From Amycolatopsis bullii (GTDB taxonomy: Bacteria; Actinomycetota; Actinomycetes; Mycobacteriales; Pseudonocardiaceae): a stretch of DNA of 64,000 bases. The translations under genes were made by a program, and so were the position numbers. Shown here piece after piece: positions 23,834 to 32,371 of the stretch (the first letter of the stretch is position 1; the number at the start of each line of letters is the position of its first letter). Location: positions 310,001 to 374,000 of the forward strand of contig NZ_BNAW01000002.1 of NCBI RefSeq assembly GCF_014654205.1, given 5' to 3'. The notes beneath the pieces are model-generated. The model did not search any database. It had not been told where the DNA came from and saw nothing but the letters and a program-made list of their open reading frames with translations.

Positions 23834-23905
23834 CTTGGAGTAGTTCAGCAGGCAGAACACCCGGCTGTTCCCCGGGAAGGCGCAGGTTCGATTCCTGCCT
23901 CCAAG
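23834..23905 (+). ncRNA. tRNA-like cloverleaf 2 (GTT anticodon, Asn-type)
   Basis: Complete canonical cloverleaf of 72 nt: acceptor CTTGGAG/CTCCAAG, U8-A9, D-arm GTTC-AGCAGGCA-GAAC, anticodon stem CCCGG/CCGGG with loop CTGTTCC (U33, anticodon GTT, but C37 where a purine is normal), variable loop AAGGC, T-arm GCAGG-TTCGATT-CCTGC. The body does not resemble the housekeeping actinobacterial tRNA-Asn, and no CCA is encoded. It follows cloverleaf 1 by 10 nt and ends 26 nt before the ATG of the next gene on the same strand, so all three may share a transcript. Confidence 0.8.
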
Positions 23906-23931
23906 TCTCGGTTCCACCAGGGGGAGTCCAC

Positions 23932-26148
23932 ATGGCACAGGAGGCGTCACCCGGTTACGCCTACGGGCAGCTGGAACGCGCGCTGCGCACCGCTTCGTCC
24001 ACAACGGACGCCGCGGTCCGCCGCCGCGCCCACGCCAAGGCCGCGCGGTGGCGGGCGGTGCTCGCCGGCATGGCCGGCGGGACACTGGACATCGGCTCGC
24101 GGACCCCGGTGGCGGACACCCCGGCCTGGGTGACCCTCGAAGTCGCGCACGGCGGGTTCGCCACCGGCCGGTACCTCGCCGAAGTTCCGGTACGGCCGGA
24201 GGAACTCGCCGCCGTGCCGAGCGGAACTCCGGGCACCACCGACCGCGAGCGCGTCAACCTCGGGTACCTCACCGACGCCGGGCTCGCCGTCCTCCGCACG
24301 GCATTGGGCACGGAGGCCTACCGGGTGCAGGTCCCGGAGGACGCCGCGCTCCCGGTGGTCGCCTGGCTGCTCGACCACGGGCACGCCGAGGCCGCCCTCG
24401 ACCTGGTCGCCGAGCTGCGGCCGCTGCTGCACCGGCTGCGCCTGGCCCCGCTGCCCGGCGCGGCACCGCGGCCGCCGGGCGCGCTGGTGCGGCTGGCCAC
24501 GGTCGGCGAGGTGCGCGAGACGCTGCGGTCGGCGACGACCCGGCCCGCGATCGCGGCGATGCTGGAGACGCTGCGGGTGTGGCACCCGCTGTACGACCGG
24601 CTGGTCGCCCTCTGGGCGGAAACGGTCGAGGGCGACCTGCCGCGGCTGACCGAGGACGGCGTCACCGGTGGCTGGCCGTGCCGGACCTGGCCCGAGGGGT
24701 GGGGGTCGCGGCGGGCGCAGTGGCTCGCGGACTACGCGACGGCGTGCGCGCGGCACCGGGCTTCGACCGCCCACCGGCAGCCGAAGGGCAACTTCGCGCG
24801 GCTGTACCGGGCACTGGCGCTCTGCCAGTTCGCGAGCGTGCGGCTCACCGGGCGCGACGTCGGCTGGATCCGCCGGGCGCTGGCCAACACGATCACCAAG
24901 CACGGCGAGCCGGGTTCGGAGCGGCGGGCGGCCCTGCGGGCGGTGCAGGCCGCGGTGGCCGCGCGCCCGACGCACGCCGAACTCGCGGCCGTCCTGGCCG
25001 GGCGGCTCGACGCCTACCCCGGCGACGGCGGCCTCCCGGCGCTCGACCCGGTCGTCGAGGCGAACGCCGTCCCGCCGCACCTGGTCGCGAAGGTGGCGCG
25101 CGCGCTGGAGGCGCCGGTCGAGGAACTGGTCGCGCGCGGCGTGATCCCCTCGGGCGACGTCCTGGCGGCGGTGCTGCCGCAGATCACCGCGCAGCTGATG
25201 GCGGCGAACGTCGAGGACGAGCGGCTGGCAGCGCTGTACGCGCAGACGTACGCGGCCTTCCGCCGTCGCCGCGGGCTGCTGCTGTTCGACCTCGAGCACC
25301 AGGTCCGGCTCGAAGAGCTGCCGTGGATCCGCGCCCTGGAGCCGTTCCGGGCCCGGCGTCCCGACGTCGCGAGGACCGCGCGGCAGACGCTGACGCAGAC
25401 GGTGCTGCTGGCCCTCGGCTCGTTCCCCCAGGCGATCCTGCCGAACCCGCTGGTGCGCGAGCTCGGCGCGCTGGCGAAGCAGGCGGGGCTGCCGATGCCG
25501 CTGCTGGAGGAACTGGCGGCCGACATCTTCGTGGGCACGTTCACCGAGAAGTGGCGCACGGCGGCGGCCGCGACCAGCCGCAGCATGGCGGGCACGCTGT
25601 ACGCCCGCTACTACGACCTGCCGGACGAGTGGCCGGCCCCACCGCGCAGGCTGCTGCGCCGCACGGCGGACGACTTCACGGCGGTCTGCGAGGCCCGCGC
25701 CGGACGGCGACGGCGGTCGGTGGCGGGCAACGGGATGGTGATCGAGCAGAGCCAGATCCTCACGACGCACAACCTGGCGGTGCTGACGGAGACGCTGGAG
25801 CTGCGGTCGCGCCTGGGTCTCGAGCCGGCCGCGCAGGTCTTCACGTGGGTGGTGCGCCGCCTGGCGGGACAGCGCACGTGGAATCGGCAGCTGCTCAAGA
25901 ACATCGCGTACGCGTGGCGGCAGGCGATCTTCTTCCTGAGCTTCTGCGCGGAGGAGGAGCAGCGGACGGCGGTGGCCCGGCTGGACGAGCTGGTGGCGCA
26001 GGCCGGGTTGCGGGATCGGTTCGGCCCGGCGGTGACCGGCTTGGCCGCGGTCGTGTCGGGCGCGCGGTTCGCACCGGACGGCACGCTGCCGGACGGTCCG
26101 GGACGGCGGCTGCTGGGCTGGACGACCGGCCCGCACTGGTGCCGCTAG
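23932..26148 (+). CDS. Large uncharacterised protein next to two tRNA-like RNAs
   Basis: 738 residues from ATG at 23932, behind GGGGGAG at 23920-23926. No signal peptide or membrane segment. The sequence is mostly alpha-helical, rich in Arg, Ala, Leu and Trp. A short beta-rich part near the N-terminus (WVTLEVAHGGFATGRYLAEV) is followed by repeat-like helices (about 140-540). A C-terminal segment looks well conserved in style: GNGMVIEQSQILTTHN near residue 600, then WNRQLLKNIAYAWRQAIFFL. I recognise no known domain and no catalytic motif. Its position straight after the two cloverleaves suggests that it binds, processes or is regulated by tRNA-like RNA. A convergent-gap palindrome follows the stop. 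Confidence 0.85.
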   Translation: MAQEASPGYAYGQLERALRTASSTTDAAVRRRAHAKAARWRAVLAGMAGGTLDIGSRTPVADTPAWVTLEVAHGGFATGRYLAEVPVRPEELAAVPSGTPGTTDRERVNLGYLTDAGLAVLRTALGTEAYRVQVPEDAALPVVAWLLDHGHAEAALDLVAELRPLLHRLRLAPLPGAAPRPPGALVRLATVGEVRETLRSATTRPAIAAMLETLRVWHPLYDRLVALWAETVEGDLPRLTEDGVTGGWPCRTWPEGWGSRRAQWLADYATACARHRASTAHRQPKGNFARLYRALALCQFASVRLTGRDVGWIRRALANTITKHGEPGSERRAALRAVQAAVAARPTHAELAAVLAGRLDAYPGDGGLPALDPVVEANAVPPHLVAKVARALEAPVEELVARGVIPSGDVLAAVLPQITAQLMAANVEDERLAALYAQTYAAFRRRRGLLLFDLEHQVRLEELPWIRALEPFRARRPDVARTARQTLTQTVLLALGSFPQAILPNPLVRELGALAKQAGLPMPLLEELAADIFVGTFTEKWRTAAAATSRSMAGTLYARYYDLPDEWPAPPRRLLRRTADDFTAVCEARAGRRRRSVAGNGMVIEQSQILTTHNLAVLTETLELRSRLGLEPAAQVFTWVVRRLAGQRTWNRQLLKNIAYAWRQAIFFLSFCAEEEQRTAVARLDELVAQAGLRDRFGPAVTGLAAVVSGARFAPDGTLPDGPGRRLLGWTTGPHWCR

Positions 26149-26167
26149 CCCCGCTCCCTCCCCGTCA

Positions 26168-26212
26168 TGAATGACTCATTCCTGGCGTCCGACGCCAGGA
26201 ATGAGTCATTCA
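26168..26212. repeat. Palindromic repeat copy 1, probable bidirectional terminator
   Basis: Arms of 22 bp (TGAATGACTCATTCCTGGCG onward) are perfect complements around a single central base. It lies between convergent genes. A second copy with the same core is at 56224-56276 and a half copy at 47225-47241, so this is a dispersed element of the genome, here probably ending transcription from both sides. Confidence 0.8.
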
Positions 26213-26228
26213 CTGCATCGGCAACCGT

Positions 26229-27680
26229 TCAGGCGCGGCCGAACAGCTTCGCTTTCCGCCGCACCGGCAGGCGCCCGGCCACCGCGTCCTCCAGGAGTGA
26301 TCCCACCGTCTCCCTCGCGCAGGCCTTGTTCGCGCCGATCCCGCCCGACGGCCCGCGCTTGATCCACCCCGCCACGTACACGCCCGGCCGCCCCGGAACC
26401 CGGCCCGCCGTGTTCGGCACGATCCCCGCCTCGTCGTCGAACGGCAGCCCCGGCACCGGCGCCCCGCGGAACCCCGCCGCCCGGATCACGCGGCCCGCCG
26501 GGATCTCCGCGCCGTCCGACGTGCGCACGGCGCGGACCTCCGTGTCACCCTCGAACGCCACCGGCGCCGAGTGGAACCGCAGCACGATCCGGCGGCCCTC
26601 CGCCGACGGCGGCGAGGACCAGTCCACCCGCTCCCGCGGCACGCCCCGCAGCCACGCCGCCTTCTCCCCCGGCGCCGCGCCGTCGATCGCCTCCGCCACG
26701 CGCGCGTCCTCCTCCACCACCAAGCCGCCCCGCGCGGCCAGGGCCAGCAGCTCCGGGCGCGTGTACGCGGCCGTCTCCGGGCCGCGGCGGGCCAGCAGCA
26801 CCACCTCGCGGACCTTCGACGACCGCAACCGCGCCAGCGCGTCCGGCGCGATCGACGTGCTCGACGGCGCGTCCGGGTCGGCGGTGAGGATCCGGGCGAT
26901 GTCCAGGGCCACGTTGCCCGCGCCCACCACGACGACCCGCTCGGTGGAAAGGTCCGGCGGCGTCACCTCCGGGTGGCCGTTGTACCAGCCGACCACCGTC
27001 GCGGCCGGCCAGCTGCCGGGCAGGTCCTCGCCCGGGATGCCGAGGCGCCGGGGCTCCGTCGCCCCGACCGCGTAGATCACCGCGTCGTGGCGATCCGCCA
27101 GGTCGGGGCCGGCCGTGACCCCGAGCCGCAGGCGCAGCCGCGGGTGGTCGTGGAACCGCGCGAACGTCTCGCCGATCTTCTTCGTCGAGGGGTGATCCGG
27201 CGCGACGCCGTAGCGGATCAGGCCGCCGGCCACCGGCAGGCGGTCGATCAGCGTCACGCGGGCGTTCGTGTGCAGCAGCAGGTCCTCCACCGCGTACATC
27301 CCCGCCGGGCCGGTCCCGACGACCGCGACGTCCAGCGGCGCGAAGTCGCTCGGCAGCACCCGCGCGAACGACGGCGGGGACCACCGGTGGAAGTTCGGCG
27401 CGGCCGAAACCTCGGCCAGCACGTCCCGCCCCGCGTAGTACTCCGCGTTGATCTCCTCGTACGCCCGCAGCGGCCCGGTCAGCTCCCCGGCCGGGAAGAT
27501 CGCGTCGACCGGGCAGGCGTCGGCGCAGGCACCGCAGTCGATGCAGGTGTCCGGGTCGATGTAGAGCAGGTCCGTGGTCCCGAAGGCGGGCTCGTCCGGC
27601 GTCGGGTGGATGCAGTTGACCGGGCACACCGACACGCAGGACGCGTCGGTGCAGCAGGTCTGCGTGATCGCGAAGGCCAT
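26229..27680 (-). CDS. fprB: Ferredoxin/ferredoxin-NADP+ reductase fusion (FprB-like)
   Basis: 483 residues. Residues 1-70 are a bacterial 7Fe/8Fe-type ferredoxin with cysteines in CCTDASCVSVCPVNC and CIDCGACADACPVD. The rest is an adrenodoxin-reductase-like flavoprotein: FAD site VAVVGTGPAGMYAVEDLL, NADP site VVVVGAGNVALDIARIL and C-terminal GWIKRGPSGGIGANK. It passes electrons from NADPH through FAD to its own iron-sulfur clusters. One base separates it from the AurF-like gene, and the same pair is adjacent in Mycobacterium tuberculosis (Rv0885/fprB, from memory), so it probably reduces the diiron enzyme. Confidence 0.92.
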   Translation of the reverse strand: MAFAITQTCCTDASCVSVCPVNCIHPTPDEPAFGTTDLLYIDPDTCIDCGACADACPVDAIFPAGELTGPLRAYEEINAEYYAGRDVLAEVSAAPNFHRWSPPSFARVLPSDFAPLDVAVVGTGPAGMYAVEDLLLHTNARVTLIDRLPVAGGLIRYGVAPDHPSTKKIGETFARFHDHPRLRLRLGVTAGPDLADRHDAVIYAVGATEPRRLGIPGEDLPGSWPAATVVGWYNGHPEVTPPDLSTERVVVVGAGNVALDIARILTADPDAPSSTSIAPDALARLRSSKVREVVLLARRGPETAAYTRPELLALAARGGLVVEEDARVAEAIDGAAPGEKAAWLRGVPRERVDWSSPPSAEGRRIVLRFHSAPVAFEGDTEVRAVRTSDGAEIPAGRVIRAAGFRGAPVPGLPFDDEAGIVPNTAGRVPGRPGVYVAGWIKRGPSGGIGANKACARETVGSLLEDAVAGRLPVRRKAKLFGRA

Positions 27681-27681
27681 G

Positions 27682-28584
27682 TCAGATCAGGTTCGCTCGT
27701 TTGTAGAACCACAGCGACGGCTTGGTCAGCAGCCCCGCCGAGTGCAGGAACTCCATCAGCCCGGAACAGCTCGAGCGCAGCATCGACTTGTGGTGCTCGT
27801 TCGCCTTCGCCTCGCGCCGCGCCCGCTTGCCGTCGAGCCCGGCGTTTTCGTAGACCTTGCCGTTCACCATGCTCGTCACGATGAAGTACGACGCGATCGC
27901 GACGACCAGGCCGTTGATCTGCCGCCGCAGCCACCCGGCGCCGCGCAGCCGCTCGCGGGTCTCTTCGCGGGCGAACTTCATGTGCCGCGACTCCTCCACG
28001 ACGTGGATGTTGTTGATGGTCCGCACGAACGGGGCCACCCGCTCGTCGCGCATCCAGTCGCGTTGCATGACGTCGAGGACCTCTTCGGCCACGAGGATCG
28101 CCGCGTAGGCGGCTTCGCCGGTCGCGGTGGCTTTGAAGACGCGGCCCAGCTCGACGACGAACCGGCGCGGCCGGTAGGCGGGCGCCCGCAGCTTCGCCGC
28201 GCCGCGGGCGAACATGATCGAGTGGCGGCACTCGTCGGCGATCTCGGTCAGCGCCCACTGGAACGCCGGATCGGTGGGGTCCTTGGCGTAGAAGTCGCGC
28301 AGGACCATCTGCTGCAGGATCATTTCGAACCAGATCCCGGTGCTGGCCACCGACGCCGCCTCCTGGCGGGTCAGCTCGCGCTGCTGCTCCGGCGTCATGT
28401 CCGCCCAGTAGGAGGTGCCGTAAAGCGTGCTCCACTCCGGACTCGCGCCGTGGTAGTCCGTGTCCAGCGGCGTCTCCCAGTCGACCTCCTTGACCGGGTC
28501 GTACGACAGCTGCTCCGACGAGTCGAGCAGCCGCCGCGCCACGGTCTCCCGGTCCGACACGCCCGATTCGCTGATGCTCGTCAC
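27682..28584 (-). CDS. AurF-like diiron oxygenase
   Basis: 300 residues. Iron-binding helices with the expected Glu/His sets are visible: QEAASVASTGIWFEMILQQM, EIADECRHSIMFAR, VAEEVLDVMQRD and VVEESRHMKFAREE (ExxxH/ExxRH motifs). This places it in the p-aminobenzoate N-oxygenase (AurF/CmlI) family, which use a carboxylate-bridged diiron centre to oxidise amines or other groups. The substrate is unknown. It is first in a two-gene operon with the FprB-like reductase, which probably supplies electrons. TGTTACC-type repeats lie upstream. Confidence 0.88.
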   Translation of the reverse strand: MTSISESGVSDRETVARRLLDSSEQLSYDPVKEVDWETPLDTDYHGASPEWSTLYGTSYWADMTPEQQRELTRQEAASVASTGIWFEMILQQMVLRDFYAKDPTDPAFQWALTEIADECRHSIMFARGAAKLRAPAYRPRRFVVELGRVFKATATGEAAYAAILVAEEVLDVMQRDWMRDERVAPFVRTINNIHVVEESRHMKFAREETRERLRGAGWLRRQINGLVVAIASYFIVTSMVNGKVYENAGLDGKRARREAKANEHHKSMLRSSCSGLMEFLHSAGLLTKPSLWFYKRANLI

Positions 28585-28603
28585 GACCGACCTCCTCGTC
28601 AGG

Positions 28604-28636
28604 TGTTACCCAAGTTCACTGTTACCAACCGTAACA
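28604..28636. promoter_or_regulatory. Repeated TGTTACC / GTAACA sites between divergent genes
   Basis: TGTTACC occurs at 28604-28610 and 28620-28626. The second copy forms an inverted repeat with GTAACA at 28631-28636 (TGTTAC-N5-GTAACA). They lie between the starts of the AurF-like gene and the cyclase gene and could be the site of an unlinked regulator. Confidence 0.5.
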
Positions 28637-28691
28637 CATACTTGCGGAACCCGCCTCCGGTCATTTCAGTGAACGACCGTACACTCAAATC

Positions 28692-30236
28692 GTGACCTCA
28701 GGACGCTCCCCCGCGGAGCCGTTCGGCTCCGGCCTGCTCGGGCCGCTCGACCAGCACGCCACCGCGTTGCGCCGGCGTGTCCAACGCCTGCTCACGGCCG
28801 CTTTGATCGCCACCAACGTGATCGGCGCGCTGATCGTGGCCGGCCTCGCGGCCCTGCTCATGCCGGCGCCCGGGATGTCCGGCGAGCTCGTCCGCGTCAC
28901 CACGGTCGCAGTACCCGTGTACGTCGTGTCGGCGGTCGTCGCCGGCACGCTGTGGGGCACCCGCGGCGCCCTCCGGACGCTGCGCTGGGCGGCCGACGGA
29001 CGCCGGCCGACCGACGCCGAACGCGCCGCGAGCCTGGGTGTCCCGATGCGGCTGACGCGCATGCAAGCTGTGTTGTGGGGTGTCGCGATGCTCGTCTTCG
29101 GCGGTCTCGCCGCGGCATTGCAGCCGGCGGTCGCGCTCACCGCGTTCCTCGTCGTCGCCTTCGCCGCGGTCGTCGTCTGCGCGATCGCCTACCTGTTCGG
29201 CGAGTTCGCCCTGCGGCCGTACGCGGCACTGGCGCTGACGGGCACCACGCCGCCGCGGCCGGCCAACGGCGGCGTCAACCGGCGGATGCTGCTGTTCTGG
29301 TGCCTCGGGACCGGGGTGCCGGTGGCCGGGCTGGTGGTCACCGCGGCGCTGGCCTGGGTGCGCGGCGACGTCTCCACCACGAAGCTCGCCGTGTCGGTGA
29401 TCGCGCTCGGGCTGGTCGTGCTGTGCTTCGGGCTGCTGGTCACCGTGTTCACCGCCCGCTCGGTGGTGAACCCGATCTCCTCGGTCCGCCACGCGCTCGG
29501 GCGCGTCCGCGCCGGGGACTTCAGCGTCGAAATCCCGGTTTACGACGGCACCGAACTGGGGCTGCTGCAGGCCGGGTTCAACGACATGACGGCGGGGCTC
29601 GCCGAACGCGAACGGCTGCGCGACCTGTTCGGCAAGCACGTCGGCCACGAGGTCGCGGTCGAGGCCATGCGCACACCCGCCGAGCTGGGCGGCACGGTCC
29701 GCACGGTCTCGGTGCTGTTCGTCGACCTCGTCGGGTCGACGGCGCTGGCCGCGAGCCGCCCGCCGGAAGAGGTCGTCGGGCTGCTCAACCGGTTCTTCGC
29801 GGTGGTGGTCGACGAGGTCGACCGGCACCACGGCCTGGTCAACAAGTTCGTCGGCGACGCCGCGCTGGCCGTCTTCGGCGCCCCCGCGCCGCTGGACGAC
29901 CACGCCGCCTGCGCGCTGGCCGCCGGCCGCGCGATCGCCCGCCGGCTGGCCGCCGAGGTGCCGGACGGCCCGGCCGGTATCGGGGTGGCCACCGGGGACG
30001 CGGTCGCCGGGAACGTCGGCGACCCACGCCGCTTCGAGTACACGGTGATCGGCGACCCGGTCAACGAAGCCGCCCGCCTGACCGAGCTGGCCAAGAACGC
30101 TCCCGGCCGCCTGCTGGCCTCCTGGACGGCGGTCCAGGCCGCGGCCGAGCCGGAAGCCGCACGGTGGACGGCGACCGGGGACGTCACCCTGCGCGGGCGC
30201 ACCCGGCCGACGACGCTCGCCTCGCCGAGCGCCTGA
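28692..30236 (+). CDS. Membrane adenylate/guanylate cyclase (class III) with HAMP domain
   Basis: 514 residues from GTG at 28692. Six hydrophobic segments fill residues about 33-270, followed by a HAMP domain (TARSVVNPISSVRHALGRVR) and a class III catalytic domain (about 335-505). VSVLFVDLVGSTALA gives the first metal aspartate, VNKFVGDAALAVFGAP the second, and YTVIGDPVNEAARL the transition-state region with Asn/Arg. This matches the Rv1318c-type cyclases with six-helix membrane anchors. The product is probably cAMP. Divergent from the AurF-like operon; a hairpin follows. Confidence 0.9.
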   Translation: MTSGRSPAEPFGSGLLGPLDQHATALRRRVQRLLTAALIATNVIGALIVAGLAALLMPAPGMSGELVRVTTVAVPVYVVSAVVAGTLWGTRGALRTLRWAADGRRPTDAERAASLGVPMRLTRMQAVLWGVAMLVFGGLAAALQPAVALTAFLVVAFAAVVVCAIAYLFGEFALRPYAALALTGTTPPRPANGGVNRRMLLFWCLGTGVPVAGLVVTAALAWVRGDVSTTKLAVSVIALGLVVLCFGLLVTVFTARSVVNPISSVRHALGRVRAGDFSVEIPVYDGTELGLLQAGFNDMTAGLAERERLRDLFGKHVGHEVAVEAMRTPAELGGTVRTVSVLFVDLVGSTALAASRPPEEVVGLLNRFFAVVVDEVDRHHGLVNKFVGDAALAVFGAPAPLDDHAACALAAGRAIARRLAAEVPDGPAGIGVATGDAVAGNVGDPRRFEYTVIGDPVNEAARLTELAKNAPGRLLASWTAVQAAAEPEAARWTATGDVTLRGRTRPTTLASPSA

Positions 30237-30274
30237 GAACCCTGTCACAGCACCGGTTCGGTGATCTGCGGAAA

Positions 30275-30305
30275 GGACGCCGGCGGGCGGCCTGCCCCGG
30301 CGTCC
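30275..30305. terminator. Candidate terminator hairpin
   Basis: GGACGCCGG and CCGGCGTCC form a 9-bp stem around a 13-nt loop that can pair further. It lies 38 bp after the cyclase stop and 42 bp before the epoxide hydrolase start, both rightward. Confidence 0.55.
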
Positions 30306-30347
30306 TGCCGTACGGTCCGGAGTGGACACGGCGAACAGGGGAAACGA

Positions 30348-31268
30348 ATGCTCACGCACCGGACCGTCGAGGTCGGCGGGCTCCGCATGCAGATCGCCGA
30401 GCAGGGCACCGGCCCGCTCGTGCTGCTGCTGCACGGGTGGCCGGAGACGGCGCACTCGTGGCGGCACCAGATGGGCCCGCTGGCCGGCGCGGGCTACCAC
30501 GTCGTGGCGCCCGACCTGCGCGGCTACGGCGGCACCGACTGCCCTGCGGACGCGAGCCAGTACACGCTCCTGCACCTCGTCGGCGACGTCGTCGGGCTGA
30601 TCCACGCGCTCGGCGAGCGGGAGGCGATCGCGGTGGGTCACGACTGGGGCGCGCCCGTCGCGTGGCACACCGCGCTGCTGCGCCCGGACGTGGTCCGCGG
30701 CGTCGCCGGCCTCAGCGTGCCGCCCACCCTCCGGGCCCCCGCGCCGCCGCTGAGCCTGCTGCGCGAGCGGTTCGGCGACGGCTTCTACCAGATCTACTTC
30801 CAGCGCCCCGGCGTCGCCGAGGCCGAGTTCGGCGCCGACCTGCGCACGACGTTCCGCAAGCTGCTCGGCGGGGCCGCGGAAGCCCCGGTCGTGCGGGACG
30901 GCGAAGGCTTCCTCGACCGCTTCACCGAGCCGGCCACGCTGCCGGCCTGGCTGAGCGAGGACGACGTCGACGCGGCCGTCGAGGCGTTCGGCCGCTCCGG
31001 GTTCACCGGCGGGCTCAACTGGTACCGCAACATCGACCGCAACTGGGAGCTCCTGGCCGCGTGGCGCGGCACGCCGATCACCCGGCCGGCCTTCTACCTG
31101 TGCGGCGACGGCGACCTCACCCGCGCCTTCACCGACAGCAGCCGCATCGCCGAAGCCGCGGCCGACCTGCGTGGCGTCGTCGACGTCCCGGACGCCGGGC
31201 ACTGGGTCCAGATGGAACGCCCGGCCGAAGTGACCGCGGCGCTGCTGGGGTTCTTCGAGCAGCTCTGA
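30348..31268 (+). CDS. Epoxide hydrolase-type alpha/beta hydrolase
   Basis: 306 residues. The oxyanion motif is LLHGWPETAHSWRHQM (HGxP), the nucleophile elbow VGHDWGAPVAWH (GHDWG with Asp nucleophile), and FYLCGDGDLTRAF with DAGHWVQMERP supplies the acid and histidine. NWYRNIDRNWEL contributes a lid tyrosine. These are signatures of soluble epoxide hydrolases, which open epoxides to diols through an aspartyl ester. ATG at 30348; an AGGGGAAA stretch precedes it. It converges on the alcohol dehydrogenase gene with 5 bp between stops. Confidence 0.9.
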   Translation: MLTHRTVEVGGLRMQIAEQGTGPLVLLLHGWPETAHSWRHQMGPLAGAGYHVVAPDLRGYGGTDCPADASQYTLLHLVGDVVGLIHALGEREAIAVGHDWGAPVAWHTALLRPDVVRGVAGLSVPPTLRAPAPPLSLLRERFGDGFYQIYFQRPGVAEAEFGADLRTTFRKLLGGAAEAPVVRDGEGFLDRFTEPATLPAWLSEDDVDAAVEAFGRSGFTGGLNWYRNIDRNWELLAAWRGTPITRPAFYLCGDGDLTRAFTDSSRIAEAAADLRGVVDVPDAGHWVQMERPAEVTAALLGFFEQL

Positions 31269-31273
31269 GCGCC

Positions 31274-32287
31274 TCAGCGGCGCGGGTCGATGTGGACTTT
31301 CGGGCCCGCGCCGCCGATCCGCTCGCCCGCGAGCACCGCTCCGACGTCACCGAGGCCCACGGTGGCCGCGACCAGCGGGCGCGGGTCGACGGCGCCGCTC
31401 GCGTACGCCGCGATCGTCTCGGCCAGGCCCGGCGACCCGGACAGGACACCGACCGCCGTGACGTCCTTCAGCACCAGCGCGCGGGTGTCGAGGGAGCTGG
31501 GCTGCCCGGACAGTCCGATGTAGACGACCCGGCCGGCGGGCTCCACCAGCTCCACCGCCAGCGCGGGTGAACCGGCGGCGCCGGTCGCGTCGACGACCGC
31601 GTCGAAGGGCGAGCCGGGCAGCGTTTCCCGGGTCCAGGTGTTCGCGAAGCCCAGGCCGCGGGCGAAGTCGAGGGAATCGACGCCCAGCAGGTGCACTTCG
31701 GCGCCCGCCGCACGCAGGAACATCGCGGTGAGCAGCCCGATCGTCCCCGGTCCCAGCACCAGCGCCCGGTCTCCCGCGCCGGCCCCGGTCGCGCGGGCCG
31801 CGCGCAGGGCGTTGCCACCCGGTTCGACCAGCGCGCCGAGCACGGCGTCCACCGGGTCGGACAGGGCGTGCAGCGACCACGCGGGAACGGCGAGCCGTTC
31901 GGCCAGCGCCCCCGCCCGGCCGCCCCGGATGCCGACTTCCTGACGGCGTTCGCAGGTGTGCTGGTGCCCGCGGCGGCACCGGCGGCAGGTCCGGTCGCCG
32001 AGCATGGTGTCGCCCATGACCCGGCGGCCGAGCCAGGCCGGGTCCACGCCCTCCCCCACCTCCGTGACGGTGCCCGCCCACTCGTGGCCGAGCCGCATCG
32101 GGTAGGCGGAGTGCCCCTGGTGGAGGTAGGCCATGGCGCCGGTGAAGAACTCGACGTCGGTACCGCACACCCCGGCGCGTTCGACCTCGACGACGACCTC
32201 CCCCGCCACGGCCCGCGGCACCGGGACCTCCTGGACCGAACACTCCCGCGGCCCGGTGAGCACGAAGGCCCGCATGGTCGAAGACAT
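31274..32287 (-). CDS. Zinc-dependent medium-chain alcohol dehydrogenase
   Basis: 337 residues. Catalytic zinc ligands appear in AGVCGTDVEFF and RLGHEWAGTV (GHE), and the structural zinc cysteine set is CRRCRRGHQHTC, which has three clear cysteines instead of the usual four. The NAD(P) Rossmann loop is LVLGPGTIGLLTAMFLRAAG. Closest in style to threonine/sorbitol-type dehydrogenases. The substrate is unknown. Divergent from the TetR gene, 81 bp away, which may regulate it. Confidence 0.88.
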   Translation of the reverse strand: MSSTMRAFVLTGPRECSVQEVPVPRAVAGEVVVEVERAGVCGTDVEFFTGAMAYLHQGHSAYPMRLGHEWAGTVTEVGEGVDPAWLGRRVMGDTMLGDRTCRRCRRGHQHTCERRQEVGIRGGRAGALAERLAVPAWSLHALSDPVDAVLGALVEPGGNALRAARATGAGAGDRALVLGPGTIGLLTAMFLRAAGAEVHLLGVDSLDFARGLGFANTWTRETLPGSPFDAVVDATGAAGSPALAVELVEPAGRVVYIGLSGQPSSLDTRALVLKDVTAVGVLSGSPGLAETIAAYASGAVDPRPLVAATVGLGDVGAVLAGERIGGAGPKVHIDPRR

Positions 32288-32347
32288 GGCCGCATCCTCG
32301 CATCCCGACCGGAGCGCACCGCTAGCGAACACTTGCCATTTTCTTGA

Positions 32348-32371
32348 CACCTGTCCATTATCGGACGGGTG
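32348..32371. promoter_or_regulatory. Probable TetR operator
   Basis: CACCTGTCC and GGACGGGTG form a 9-bp inverted repeat (one mismatch) with a 6-bp spacer. It starts 4 bases into a TTGACA sequence (32344-32349) and runs into the TetR start codon. It could repress both the rightward TetR/esterase operon and the leftward dehydrogenase. Confidence 0.6.

Noticed and set aside
23755..23905. Two ordinary tRNA genes (Pro and Asn)
   Set aside because: The first has a 6-nt anticodon loop; the second has C37 and a body unlike housekeeping tRNA-Asn; neither encodes CCA, and both sit as a pair in the leader of a protein gene. Reported as tRNA-like RNAs instead.
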